64,000 nt of DNA, taken from an uncultured Christensenella sp. GTDB lineage: Bacteria; Bacillota; Clostridia; Christensenellales; Borkfalkiaceae. Positions 31,528 to 40,312 of this stretch are shown in pieces. Under the pieces are notes generated by a model. It ran no database searches and had not been told where the DNA came from. It saw only the letters and a list, made by a program, of their open reading frames with translations. How positions within the stretch are numbered: the first letter of the stretch is position 1; the number at the start of each line of letters is the position of its first letter. The stretch lies in NCBI GenBank assembly GCA_910586065.1, contig CAJUGI010000006.1:1-64000 (forward strand), in the 5' to 3' direction. Both the position numbers and the translations under genes were made by a program.

Positions 31528-32299
31528 AAAATTTTTATCCGGAAGAAAAATCAATATTTTATGCGGTTTTGCATCCGTCGCTTTGATGTGGGCGGCGTGG
31601 ATTATCGCTTATTACTCCGTAAAAAACGATTATCTTATTCCGTCTTTTCAAAGTACTTTTGCCGAGTTTTGGAAGCTTTTGGGTAGTGCGGAATTCTGGA
31701 GTTCGTTCGGTATGACTTTTTTGCGGACTTTGGAAGCGTTTGCAATATCTTTAATTCTTGCGGCTGCTTGTGCGGCGCTTTCTGCCGTAAGCAAAATTTT
31801 CTCCGCGTTTCTAAAACCGGTTACTATTATTTTAAGAACGCTTCCCACGCTCGCCGTGATGCTTTTGATTCTGGTTTGGTCGTCCGCCGTAACCGCGCCC
31901 GTGATAGTGACCTGTCTTGTGCTGTTTCCTATGATGCTGGCACAGTTTAACGCGGCAATATGCGGCGTTGACGGCGGTTTGATTCAGATGGCAAAGGTTT
32001 ACGGCGTAAGCAAAAAGGACATACTTTTTAAAATTTATCTTCCGCAGATTTCGCCGAATATTTTGTCGCAGACCGGCGCGAACGTTTCGCTCGGTTTAAA
32101 GCTCACAATTTCGGCAGAGGTTCTCGCCGCCACTTACAACAGCTTGGGCGGACTTATGCAAACATCGAGCGCATTCGTCGAAATCCCCCGCCTTGCCGCG
32201 CTCACGATAGCCGCGGTCGTTCTGGGGTTTATTCTGGATGTTGCGTTTTCGCAGTTGAAGCGCGTTAATAGTAAATGGCAGGGGAGCGTTGAATTTTGA
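31520..32299 (+). CDS. ABC transporter permease (SsuC/ThiX type)
   Basis: 259 residues, six membrane helices. The inner-loop EAA motif region reads LIQMAKVYGVSKKDILFKIYLPQISPNI, which contacts the ATPase. The N-terminal TFLRTLEAFAISLILA and PTLAVMLLILVW fit the nitrate/sulfonate/taurine permease family. It overlaps the substrate-binding gene upstream and the ATPase gene downstream. Confidence 0.92.
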   Translation: MIKKFLSGRKINILCGFASVALMWAAWIIAYYSVKNDYLIPSFQSTFAEFWKLLGSAEFWSSFGMTFLRTLEAFAISLILAAACAALSAVSKIFSAFLKPVTIILRTLPTLAVMLLILVWSSAVTAPVIVTCLVLFPMMLAQFNAAICGVDGGLIQMAKVYGVSKKDILFKIYLPQISPNILSQTGANVSLGLKLTISAEVLAATYNSLGGLMQTSSAFVEIPRLAALTIAAVVLGFILDVAFSQLKRVNSKWQGSVEF

Positions 32300-32952
32300 G
32301 TGATATAAGTATAAGAAATCTTTGTAAAACCTACGGCAATTTAACCGTTTACGATAATTTTAATCTTGAAATCGAAGAGGGAAAAGTAACCTGCATTCTG
32401 GGCGAAAGCGGTAGCGGCAAAACCACGCTGTTAAATTGCATAGCACGCTTGACGGATTTTTCGGGAGAAATACCCGAACTGAAATGTTCTTACGTTTTTC
32501 AGTCGCCGCGCTTAGTGCCGAATTTAACGGTTTACAAAAACCTTTCGCTCGTTTTGAACGACAGCGAAAAAATAAATGCTATTTTACAAAAAGTCCGCCT
32601 GTCGGAAAAAGCAAACGAATATCCCCGCAACCTTTCGGGCGGACAGGCGCAAAGAGCGGGGCTTGCCCGTGCTTTTTTGGCGGTAAGCGATATTATATTG
32701 TTAGACGAACCCTTTGCATCGCTCGATTTAAAACTTAAAACCGAAATGGAAAGGCTGTTTTTTGAAATCCGTAAAGCGGATAACCGTACGGCGCTGTTCG
32801 TCACTCACGATATCGACGAAGCCATTAACGTCGCCGACAGGATAATAGTTTTGAAGGGCGGGAAAACGGTTTTCGATTATACGCGTCCGCCGCAGGCTGA
32901 TAGCGGCGGCGCTTTGCGTAGGGCTTTAATAAACGCGCTTATATCCGACTGA
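32296..32952 (+). CDS. ABC transporter ATP-binding protein
   Basis: 218 residues from a TTG at 32296, which overlaps the permease stop and has GGGGAG nine bases upstream. Walker A GESGSGKT, signature NLSGGQAQRAGLARA, Walker B IILLDEPFASLD, switch VTHDIDEAI. It energises the SsuC-type permease. The C-terminus lacks the extra regulatory domain of some importers. Confidence 0.93.
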   Translation: MSDISIRNLCKTYGNLTVYDNFNLEIEEGKVTCILGESGSGKTTLLNCIARLTDFSGEIPELKCSYVFQSPRLVPNLTVYKNLSLVLNDSEKINAILQKVRLSEKANEYPRNLSGGQAQRAGLARAFLAVSDIILLDEPFASLDLKLKTEMERLFFEIRKADNRTALFVTHDIDEAINVADRIIVLKGGKTVFDYTRPPQADSGGALRRALINALISD

Positions 32953-32960
32953 AAATTTGC

Positions 32961-32989
32961 TTGACACGCGGACAAGCCTGAAATATAAT
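32961..32989 (+). promoter_or_regulatory. mscL promoter
   Basis: TTGACA (32961-32966), 17 bp, TATAAT (32984-32989), both consensus hexamers. Confidence 0.88.
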
Positions 32990-33027
32990 TTAAACCGTAA
33001 ACTATCCTTAAATATAAGAGGTAAAAT

Positions 33028-33615
33028 ATGAAAAAGTTTTTCAAGGAATTCAAGGATTTTATTTCGCGCGGCAACGTGTTGGATATGGCTGTCGGCGTCA
33101 TCGTCGGCGGTGCGTTCACGGCCATAATTACCGCGCTCACAAACCAGATTCTCCAACCTTTAATAAACTGGTTGATAGCGCTTATTTCGGGCGGTTCGGA
33201 TACCGGACTCGAAGCGGCGGTTACTGTTTTGAAACCCGCTTACGACCCTGCCGGAGCACTTGATTTGGCCAATTCTATTTATATCAACTGGGGCGCGTTC
33301 ATAACTGCTATTATCAACTTTATTCTGGTTGCGTTCATTCTTTTCTGTGTGGTAAAGATAATCAACTCCGTCCGCGCCGGCGGTAAAAAGGTTGCCGAAA
33401 AGCAGAGAAAGGCAATAGAAAAGAAACTTAAAAAAGGTGAAATAACCGAGGAAGAGGCGGCAATTGCAACCGCCGAGCTTGAAACGGCAAAGGAAGAAGT
33501 TCCCGCCGTAACCGCGCCTGTGGCACCGACTGCGGAAGAGCTTCTTGCGGAAATCCGCGACCTTTTAAAAGCGCGTGAAACCGAAGAGAAAAACGAAGAA
33601 AATATCAAAAACTGA
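33028..33615 (+). CDS. mscL: Large-conductance mechanosensitive channel
   Basis: 195 residues. The MscL signature is at the start: FKEFKDFISRGNVLDMAVGVIVGGAFTAI, with helix 2 at INWGAFITAIINFILVAFILF. It opens under membrane tension to release osmolytes. The C-terminal cytoplasmic part is longer than in E. coli MscL (136 residues) by about 60 residues and is Glu/Ala/Lys-rich, ending with EELLAEIRDLLKARE, the usual pentamer-forming helix. AGAGG precedes the ATG. Confidence 0.95.
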   Translation: MKKFFKEFKDFISRGNVLDMAVGVIVGGAFTAIITALTNQILQPLINWLIALISGGSDTGLEAAVTVLKPAYDPAGALDLANSIYINWGAFITAIINFILVAFILFCVVKIINSVRAGGKKVAEKQRKAIEKKLKKGEITEEEAAIATAELETAKEEVPAVTAPVAPTAEELLAEIRDLLKARETEEKNEENIKN

Positions 33616-33627
33616 TTGAAATAGACA

Positions 33628-33666
33628 AAGCCCGCAGGTAAAACCTGCGGGCTTGAATATTTTTTG
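33628..33666 (+). terminator. mscL terminator
   Basis: AAGCCCGCAGGT (33628-33639), loop AAA, ACCTGCGGGCTT (33643-33654), T-rich tail at 33659. Confidence 0.8.
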
Positions 33667-33740
33667 CCGATTGTCAACCGTTTGAGGCGGGAAAATTAAA
33701 AATTTTTAAAACTAAATTTAAAAAAAGTTCACTCAAACAT

Positions 33741-33769
33741 TTTTATTTATCAATATATTGTGCTATAAT
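33741..33769 (+). promoter_or_regulatory. Possible purE promoter reading antisense to DUF1294 gene
   Basis: An extended -10 (TGCTATAAT, box at 33764-33769) has only a weak -35 (TTTTAT). The next plus-strand gene is purE at 34146, so the transcript would run ~370 nt antisense to the gene at 33796-34101. Confidence 0.4.
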
Positions 33770-33795
33770 TTAAACGGCACTGATATATAGTGTAA

Positions 33796-34101
33796 TTATC
33801 CCACGACGAAAAATGTGAACCCCGAACGGAAAGCCACTACGCAGAGATAAATGTTCAGAACGGCGATAACGGGCATAAGAACCATTAAAAGCAGGTTTTT
33901 TATTCTGTATTTCATTATGAACATACTCACGTAAATTGAGATTGCCCCGCCGAGGATAGCGGTTAAAATCAGCTTGCCGTCGCCGGTCTTTCCTTTTCCT
34001 TCGCCGTCAACGGATTCGTCGCGTTGCGACTTGACGAGCATCACCGCGTAAAAATTCACCGCAAGAATATATACGGCGAAGATAATATACAAAAGCACCA
34101 T
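33796..34101 (-). CDS. DUF1294-like small membrane protein
   Basis: 101 residues with three membrane segments: residues 1-22, 43-62 and 70-95. The middle reads KLILTAILGGAISIYVSMFIMKYRIKN, close to the DUF1294 pattern (GG-hydrophobic-FRHKTKK) although the His is replaced. Function of the family is unknown. It is transcribed divergently from purE. Confidence 0.65.
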   Translation of the reverse strand: MVLLYIIFAVYILAVNFYAVMLVKSQRDESVDGEGKGKTGDGKLILTAILGGAISIYVSMFIMKYRIKNLLLMVLMPVIAVLNIYLCVVAFRSGFTFFVVG

Positions 34102-34145
34102 ACTTTAAGTATGTCGAAAAATAACAATTCAATACGGAGAATTAA

Positions 34146-34643
34146 ATGGCTCAGGTTGCAATTTTAATGGGCAGTAAGTCCGATTTGGCAGTGGTTAAAC
34201 CCGCGGTGGAAATTTTAAAAAACTTCGGCGTAAAAACCGAAGTAAGAGTAATATCCGCACACCGCACGCCTGAAGAGGCGCATGATTTTTCTTTAAACGC
34301 AATTAAAAACGGAACGGAAGTTATAATATGCGCAGCGGGCAAGGCGGCGCACCTCGGCGGGGTAATCGCGGCAAATACCACGCTCCCCGTTATAGGTCTG
34401 CCCGTAAAAACGGATATGATGGGAGGGCTTGACAGCCTTTTATCGATAGTTCAGATGCCATCGGGCATACCGGTTGCAACCGTGGGCGTAAACGCCGGTG
34501 AAAATGCAGGGCTTTTGGCCTTGCAGATTTTGGGCGTAAAATATCCGGAAATAGCAAAAAAGCTTTTCGATTACAAAAAGAAAATGAGGGATAAAATAAA
34601 TTCCGACGATGACGCCCTGCAAACAGAGCTTGGGCAGTTTTAA
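34146..34643 (+). CDS. purE: N5-carboxyaminoimidazole ribonucleotide mutase
   Basis: 165 residues, class I PurE. GSKSDLAVVKPA (substrate phosphate loop), SAHRTPEEA with the catalytic His, and AGKAAHLGGVIAANT are diagnostic. It moves the carboxylate of N5-CAIR to C4, step 6b of purine synthesis. First gene of the purine cluster; CGGAGA before the ATG. No guanine riboswitch was found upstream. Confidence 0.96.
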   Translation: MAQVAILMGSKSDLAVVKPAVEILKNFGVKTEVRVISAHRTPEEAHDFSLNAIKNGTEVIICAAGKAAHLGGVIAANTTLPVIGLPVKTDMMGGLDSLLSIVQMPSGIPVATVGVNAGENAGLLALQILGVKYPEIAKKLFDYKKKMRDKINSDDDALQTELGQF

Positions 34644-34648
34644 AACCG

Positions 34649-34670
34649 TACCCGCAAACCTTTGCGGGTA
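34649..34670 (+). terminator. Hairpin between purE and purC
   Basis: TACCCGCAA and TTGCGGGTA around ACCT. The following tract is only weakly T-rich, so partial attenuation inside the operon is possible. Confidence 0.5.
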
Positions 34671-34750
34671 TTTACTATTTTATTAACGTCCGTTTACCGT
34701 GCTTAAATCGGGCGCGGGGCGGTTAAAAGTTTTTTAAGGAGAAAATTTTT

Positions 34751-35473
34751 ATGGAAAAGAAGGAACAGCTTTACGAAGGTAAGGCAAAAAAAGTTTTTGC
34801 CACAGACAATCAGGACTATGTAATCGTTTCGTATAAGGACGATGCAACCGCGTTCAACGGTTTAAAGAAGGGTACTATAGCCGGTAAGGGTGTAATCAAT
34901 AACAAAATGAGCAATCTGATGATGCAGATGCTTGAAAAGAAAGGGATTCCCACTCATTTCGAAAAAGAAATCGACGAGCGCAACACCGTTGTTAAAAAAG
35001 TACGGATAGTTCCTTTGGAAGTAATTATAAGAAACGTTGCCGCCGGCAGCTTTTCAAAGAGATACGGCGTTGCCGAAGGCACGAAGTTTTCGGCTCCCAC
35101 TATAGAGTTTTCCTATAAAAACGACGACCTTGGCGACCCCTTGATTAACGATTATCACGCACTTGCGCTGAACCTTGCAACCGCGGAAGAAATCGACACG
35201 ATTAAGAAAATGGCTTTTGCCGTGAACGACGCAATGATAGAGTTCTTTAAAAAGCTGAATATCGATTTAATAGACTTCAAGCTCGAATTCGGCAGATTTA
35301 AGGGGCAAATCGTTCTTGCGGACGAAATTTCTCCCGATACGTGCCGTTTCTGGGAGGCGGGCAGCTGGGATACAACCAAACATGTTAGCCTCGATAAGGA
35401 CAGATTCCGCCGCGATTTGGGCGGAGTTGAGGACGCATACAAAGAAATTTTCAAACGCTTAACCGGAGAATAA
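34751..35473 (+). CDS. purC: SAICAR synthetase
   Basis: 240 residues, PurC size. KKEQLYEGKAKKVFAT at the start, FNGLKKGTIAGKGVINNKMS, PLEVIIRNVAAGSFSKRYG and LIDFKLEFGR are family motifs; DEISPDTCRFWE ends the active site. It joins CAIR and aspartate using ATP. AAGGAG precedes the ATG. It is followed after 6 bp by the purF paralogue. Confidence 0.97.
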   Translation: MEKKEQLYEGKAKKVFATDNQDYVIVSYKDDATAFNGLKKGTIAGKGVINNKMSNLMMQMLEKKGIPTHFEKEIDERNTVVKKVRIVPLEVIIRNVAAGSFSKRYGVAEGTKFSAPTIEFSYKNDDLGDPLINDYHALALNLATAEEIDTIKKMAFAVNDAMIEFFKKLNIDLIDFKLEFGRFKGQIVLADEISPDTCRFWEAGSWDTTKHVSLDKDRFRRDLGGVEDAYKEIFKRLTGE

Positions 35474-35479
35474 TATCAT

Positions 35480-36904
35480 ATGGGCGGTTTTTTCGGCTCC
35501 GTTAAAAAGAGCAGTGCCGTGTTCGACGTTTTCCTCGGCACCGATTATCATTCGCACCTCGGCACAAAACGCGGGGGTATGGCGGCTTACGATAAGGAAG
35601 TTGGCTTGCAACGCGAAATTCACAATATAGAAAACGCACCTTTCAGAACAAAATTCGAGCGCGTGCTCAACGAAATGAAGGGCAATGCGGCTATCGGTTG
35701 TATTAGCGACACCGACCCGCAGCCGCTTTTAACCGTTTCGCGCCTTGGTACTTATGCAATTTGTACTATAGGTTTAATAAACAACGCCGACGCGCTTATG
35801 CGTGAAGTGATTTCGCAGGGCGGCGGATACTTCGACGCAATGACGGGCGGCAGAGTAAACTCTAACGAACTCATTGCCGCGCTCATAAACAGCAAAGAAA
35901 GTTATGTGGACGGAATACGTTACGCTCAGGATAAAATAGACGGAACGGCTTCTATACTTCTTTTAACCGACAGGGGAACGATTATAGCCGCAAGGGACAA
36001 AGTCGGCAGGCTCCCCGTACTTGTGGGTAAATGCAATGAGGGCTATTGCGTTTCGTTTGAGAGTTTTGCATATAAAAAACTCGGTTATGCAGACGAGCGC
36101 GAACTCGGTCCGGCGGAAATTGTCGAAATTTCGGCGGACGGCATAACTCAGCTTGCTCCCGCGGGTAAAAAGATGCGCATATGTGCGTTTTTATGGTCGT
36201 ATTACGGTTATCCCACGTCCACTTACGAGGGCGTAAACGTTGAAATGATGCGTTGCAGGAACGGCGAAATCTTTGCAAGAAATGACGCTAAAACGCACGA
36301 TTTACACCAAATAGACTACGTTGGCGGCGTTCCCGATTCCGGTACGCCCCACGCGATAGGTTATGCAAACGCTGGTAAAATTCCGTTTGCCCGCCCTTAC
36401 ATAAAATACACTCCCACGTGGGCGCGCAGTTTTATGCCGGTAAATCAGACTGAGCGCAATAAAATTGCGAAAATGAAGTTAATTCCCGTTCACGAGTTTA
36501 TCGAAGGTAAACGTCTTTTGCTTGTCGACGACAGTATCGTACGCGGAACACAGCTTAAAGAAACGGTTGAATTTTTGTATTCCCACGGTGCAAAGGCAGT
36601 GCATATGCGTTCGGCTTGTCCGCCCATTATGTACGGTTGCAAATATCTCAACTTCTCGCGTTCGTCGGGCGATATGGATTTAATTACCCGCCGCACGATG
36701 ATGGAATTAGAGGGTGAAAAGGCGGTCGGGCATATGGAAGAATACAGCAATGCGGCAACCGCACGCGGCAAGGCGATGCGCAAGGCAATCTGCGACAAAT
36801 TTCAGTTTGAATCGCTTGAATTTCAGTCTATCGAAGGCTTAATCGAGGCGATAGGTCTTGAACCGTGCAAACTGTGCACTTATTGCTGGACTGGCAAAGA
36901 ATAG
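35480..36904 (+). CDS. PurF paralogue without the nucleophilic cysteine
   Basis: 474 residues related to amidophosphoribosyltransferase. The N-terminal Ntn-type glutaminase fold is present (GTDYHSHLGTKRGGM, SRLGTYAICTIG, GGGYFDAMTGGRVNSNE), but the protein begins MGGFFG, so the Cys that must be N-terminal after processing (CG-FG in PurF) is Gly. The phosphoribosyltransferase domain keeps the PRPP motif LLVDDSIVRGTQ near residue 350. A Cys-rich end (CKLCTYC) may bind a cluster. It sits just before a complete purF, so it may be regulatory, use ammonia, or form a mixed complex. Confidence 0.88.
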   Translation: MGGFFGSVKKSSAVFDVFLGTDYHSHLGTKRGGMAAYDKEVGLQREIHNIENAPFRTKFERVLNEMKGNAAIGCISDTDPQPLLTVSRLGTYAICTIGLINNADALMREVISQGGGYFDAMTGGRVNSNELIAALINSKESYVDGIRYAQDKIDGTASILLLTDRGTIIAARDKVGRLPVLVGKCNEGYCVSFESFAYKKLGYADERELGPAEIVEISADGITQLAPAGKKMRICAFLWSYYGYPTSTYEGVNVEMMRCRNGEIFARNDAKTHDLHQIDYVGGVPDSGTPHAIGYANAGKIPFARPYIKYTPTWARSFMPVNQTERNKIAKMKLIPVHEFIEGKRLLLVDDSIVRGTQLKETVEFLYSHGAKAVHMRSACPPIMYGCKYLNFSRSSGDMDLITRRTMMELEGEKAVGHMEEYSNAATARGKAMRKAICDKFQFESLEFQSIEGLIEAIGLEPCKLCTYCWTGKE

Positions 36905-37040
36905 TTTAAAGTTGTTTAAGCTTCGTCATGTTTTGCCGCGCTGTGGCAACTTTCAGTTGTTTACTTAAAGTAAACTCATTCAAGTTCCGCCGCGCTTCTG
37001 AACGGACTCGCTTTTCCGACTTTCAAAACCGGTGTTATCA
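36905..37040 (+). other. Intergenic structured element B
   Basis: The 145-bp gap between the two purF-like genes holds TTTAC-TTAAA-GTAAACTC flanked by GGCAACTT on the left and AAGTTCC on the right, a stacked hairpin akin to elements A (16428) and C (43259). Confidence 0.5.
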
Positions 37041-37049
37041 AGGTAATTT

Positions 37050-38450
37050 ATGGACGAAAAACACGAAGAATGCGGCGTTTTCGGCGTTTATTCACACGAA
37101 AACCGAAACGTTGCGTACACTGTTTATTACGGTTTATACGCTCTTCAGCACAGGGGGCAGGAATCGGCTGGTATTGCTGTTGCATACGCCGATAAAATCG
37201 CCTATTATAAAGGGATGGGGCTTGTGCCTGAGGTGTTTGCAAACGGCGCCTTGGACGAACTCCCCGAAGGCGACATCGCCATAGGGCATGTGCGCTATTC
37301 CACAACGGGCGCAAGCCAGCTTTTAAACGCTCAGCCCGTAGTTTTTTCGGGCAAGTGCGGAAAATTGGCGGTAGCCCACAACGGAAATATAACAAATACA
37401 AAACAACTGCGCAATGAATTAATCGCGGACAACGCCGTTTTTCAGACTTCAATTGATTCCGAAGTAATCGCTGTTCTCATCAACAGTCTTTCAGACGGCG
37501 ACGTTATAAAGGGTGTAAAAAGGGCTTGCGCAAAATTGCAGGGCTCCTACGCGCTGACGATAATGACCACTAACAAGCTGATTGCCGTCCGCGACCCTTA
37601 CGGTATTCGTCCGTTATGTATCGGAACCAAGGACGGCGACGTTATCATTGCCAGCGAAACATGCGCGCTCGACGCAGTCGGCGCTAATTTCATTCGCGAC
37701 GTAAAACGCGGTGAAATAGTAGTGGCGGACAGCGAAGGCATCCATTCTTATATGATGGACGGCGTTTCAAAAAGCGGCAATATGTGTATATTCGAATACG
37801 TCTATTTTGCCCGTCACGATTCCGTGTTGGACGGTTACAGCGTATACGAGGCAAGAAAACTGGCGGGAAAACTGCTTGCAAAAAACTTTCCGGTCGAAGC
37901 CGACCTTGTTTCGGGCGTTCCCGATTCAGGCAACGTTGCCGCCCGCGGTTATGCGGAAGAGAGCGGTATACCGTTCGTGGAAGCGCTTGCAAAAAACCGC
38001 TACGTCGGCAGAACTTTCATTCAGCCCGACCAGCGTCAGCGCGAAAGCAGTTTAAGCGTTAAAATGAACGCACTCCGCGGCAACGTTCGCGGCAAAAGAG
38101 TAATCCTCATAGACGACAGCATAGTCCGCGGCACTACTATGAGAAAAATTATAAAAATGCTCAGGGAAGCGGGCGCAACCGAAGTGCATATCCGCATATG
38201 CTCGCCGGTAATAAAGCATCCTTGCCATTTGGGGATAGACATTCAAACCTATTCGCAACTTATCGGCGCTTATAAAAACGAGGACGAAATTTGCGAAAGT
38301 CTGGGTGCTGACAGCGTAAGATATTTAACCGTAAATCAGCTCCTTTCAACATGCGAGGGAGCGCATACGGGTTTCTGTCTGGGGTGTTTCAACGGAAAAT
38401 ATCCTTATCCTATCGGCGGGTGCGAAGCAGACAAATTAAAATCAGATTAG
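37050..38450 (+). CDS. purF: Amidophosphoribosyltransferase
   Basis: 466 residues. A short propeptide MDEKHEE precedes the nucleophile Cys-8 in ECGVFGVYSHE, as in Bacillus PurF, which is self-cleaved to expose the Cys. Glutaminase motifs LQHRGQESAGIA and GHVRYSTTGAS follow; the PRPP loop is VILIDDSIVRGTTMRK. C-terminal CEGAHTGFCLGCFNG provides cysteines of the 4Fe-4S cluster. It makes phosphoribosylamine, the committed step of purine synthesis, and is normally feedback-inhibited by nucleotides. Confidence 0.97.
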   Translation: MDEKHEECGVFGVYSHENRNVAYTVYYGLYALQHRGQESAGIAVAYADKIAYYKGMGLVPEVFANGALDELPEGDIAIGHVRYSTTGASQLLNAQPVVFSGKCGKLAVAHNGNITNTKQLRNELIADNAVFQTSIDSEVIAVLINSLSDGDVIKGVKRACAKLQGSYALTIMTTNKLIAVRDPYGIRPLCIGTKDGDVIIASETCALDAVGANFIRDVKRGEIVVADSEGIHSYMMDGVSKSGNMCIFEYVYFARHDSVLDGYSVYEARKLAGKLLAKNFPVEADLVSGVPDSGNVAARGYAEESGIPFVEALAKNRYVGRTFIQPDQRQRESSLSVKMNALRGNVRGKRVILIDDSIVRGTTMRKIIKMLREAGATEVHIRICSPVIKHPCHLGIDIQTYSQLIGAYKNEDEICESLGADSVRYLTVNQLLSTCEGAHTGFCLGCFNGKYPYPIGGCEADKLKSD

Positions 38451-38649
38451 TAAAGTAATTGGCGCGTGCGCAAAAATCACATTTTTGCCAGCGCACTCAA
38501 TTTGCGCATACCTGCGGCACGCAGGGGTGAATTTGCGCGGTTATATATCTGTGTGCTCTTAAAATCACGCAAAGAGGGCGGGAGCCCTTGAGTCACGAAA
38601 AATATGAGCCGCGGAACAGGCGAATATTTTTGTAATAAGGAGAGTTATT
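38451..38649 (+). other. Gene-free gap with three hairpins
   Basis: Between purF and purM: GTGCG-CAAAAAT/ATTTTTG-CGCAC (38466-38496), CCTGCGGCACGCAGG (38511-38525) and AGGGC-GGGA-GCCCT (38575-38588). None is followed by a T-run, so they are not simple terminators. Confidence 0.5.
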
Positions 38650-39669
38650 ATGGCTATTTCATATAAAGACAGCGGCGTAGACGTTGAAAGAGGTTACCAA
38701 GCGGTAAAGCTTATGCGCGAACACGTTAAGTCCACTTACACTGCGGGCGTTTTGGGTGACATCGGTTCGTTTGGCGGCTTTTTCCAAATGCCAAAAGATA
38801 TAAGGCGCCCCGTGCTCGTTGCGGGCACAGACGGAGTCGGCACCAAATTAAAATACGCAATTATTGCGGATAAGCACGACACTATCGGTATAGACGCCGT
38901 TGCAATGTGCGTCAACGATATTGTTTGTCAGGGCGCAAGACCTTTATTTTTCCTCGATTACTTTGCGACAGGCGCATTGAGCCCCGAAAAGGTGGCAACC
39001 GTCGTTTCCGGCGTTGCCGAAGGTTGTCGCCAGTCGGGCGCGGCATTAATAGGCGGCGAAACCGCCGAAATGCCCGGGTTTTATCCCGACGGGGACTACG
39101 ACATAGCGGGTTTCGCGGTTGGCGCGGTTGACAGAAAAAAGGTAATCAACGGCAGTAAAATTAAAAAGGGCGACGTGCTCATCGGCTTAAAATCCAGCGG
39201 AATTCATTCCAACGGTTATTCGCTTGTAAGAAAGCTTTTCGGCGAAGATTGGGAAACATTGAACAAGTATGACGAAGAGCTTGACGCAAAGCCCATAAAC
39301 GTGCTGTTAACCCCCACGAAAATTTACGTAAACAGCATTTTGGAATTAATTAAAAAAGTAAAAGTAAAGGGGATTGCGCATATCACGGGCGGCGGCTTTA
39401 TCGAAAATATTCCCCGCATTTTCCCCGAAGGTATCGGTTGCGAAATCGACACGTCATCTTACGAGCTCCCCAGGGTTTTCAAGGTTATGCAAAACCGCGC
39501 GCAAATTACCAAAGAGCAAATGTACAATACCTTTAATATGGGTATAGGTATGGTAGTATGCGTTGACAAACGCGACGTAAAGGCAACCGTAAGACAGCTT
39601 GAGCTTACCGGCGAAAGCTGTGTTGTTATCGGCAAAACCGTAAGGGGCAAAGGGGTTATTCTCAAATGA
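38650..39669 (+). CDS. purM: AIR synthetase
   Basis: 339 residues. YKDSGVDVERGYQAV, VAGTDGVGTKLKYA, DYFATGALSPEKV, GGETAEMPGFY and HITGGGFIENIPR are the PurM/ATP-binding motifs. It closes the imidazole ring of AIR. AAGGAG precedes the ATG; its stop overlaps purN (ATGA). Confidence 0.97.
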   Translation: MAISYKDSGVDVERGYQAVKLMREHVKSTYTAGVLGDIGSFGGFFQMPKDIRRPVLVAGTDGVGTKLKYAIIADKHDTIGIDAVAMCVNDIVCQGARPLFFLDYFATGALSPEKVATVVSGVAEGCRQSGAALIGGETAEMPGFYPDGDYDIAGFAVGAVDRKKVINGSKIKKGDVLIGLKSSGIHSNGYSLVRKLFGEDWETLNKYDEELDAKPINVLLTPTKIYVNSILELIKKVKVKGIAHITGGGFIENIPRIFPEGIGCEIDTSSYELPRVFKVMQNRAQITKEQMYNTFNMGIGMVVCVDKRDVKATVRQLELTGESCVVIGKTVRGKGVILK

Positions 39670-40283
39670 AGCGCATAGCCGTGTTTGCCAGCGGCGGCGG
39701 AACCGATTTTCAGTCGATAATCGACGCCAACGAAAGTGAAAGGTTTTGCGAAATAGCTTATTTAATTGCTTCGAAAGAGGGTATCGGCGCAATCGATAGG
39801 GCGCAAAAGCACGGCATATCCACGGCTGTATTTTCAAAAAACGCCTATCCCGATTTGGATACGCTTTACACGGAATTAACCTATCTTTTAAACGTAAACA
39901 GAGTAGATTATATAATTCTTGCGGGTTGGCTTAAAATCATTCCCGAAAGTTTTATAAAGAAATTTGCGGACAGAATAATAAACATTCATCCATCGCTCAT
40001 TCCCGCCTTCTGCGGCGCGGGATATTACGGACTAAAAGTTCATAAAGCGGCTTTGGAGTACGGCGCAAAGGTTTCGGGGTGTACGGTTCACTTCGTAAAC
40101 GAAATTCCCGACGGCGGCGCGATTATAGCGCAAACGGCGGTGGCAGTTAAGGAGGACGATACCCCCGAAAGTCTGCAAAACCGCATACTTGAAGAAGAAC
40201 ACAAACTTTTACCTTATTGCGTTAAAAAGCTTTGCGAGGGTAAAATCAAAAAAGACGGCAGAAAAGTTACTGTTTTGCCGTAA
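39666..40283 (+). CDS. purN: Phosphoribosylglycinamide formyltransferase
   Basis: 205 residues. FASGGGTDFQSIID binds the substrate phosphate; the catalytic Asn and His are in INIHPSLIPAF, and the Asp in VNEIPDGGAIIAQ. It formylates GAR using 10-formyl-THF, so folate-dependent purine synthesis is implied. Translationally coupled to purM. Confidence 0.95.
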   Translation: MKRIAVFASGGGTDFQSIIDANESERFCEIAYLIASKEGIGAIDRAQKHGISTAVFSKNAYPDLDTLYTELTYLLNVNRVDYIILAGWLKIIPESFIKKFADRIINIHPSLIPAFCGAGYYGLKVHKAALEYGAKVSGCTVHFVNEIPDGGAIIAQTAVAVKEDDTPESLQNRILEEEHKLLPYCVKKLCEGKIKKDGRKVTVLP

Positions 40284-40312
40284 CCGAATAATAAATTTAC
40301 GGAGAAAAAATA

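Noticed and set aside
34102..34145. Purine riboswitch upstream of purE
   Set aside because: The gap is only 44 bp and contains none of the conserved purine-aptamer core.
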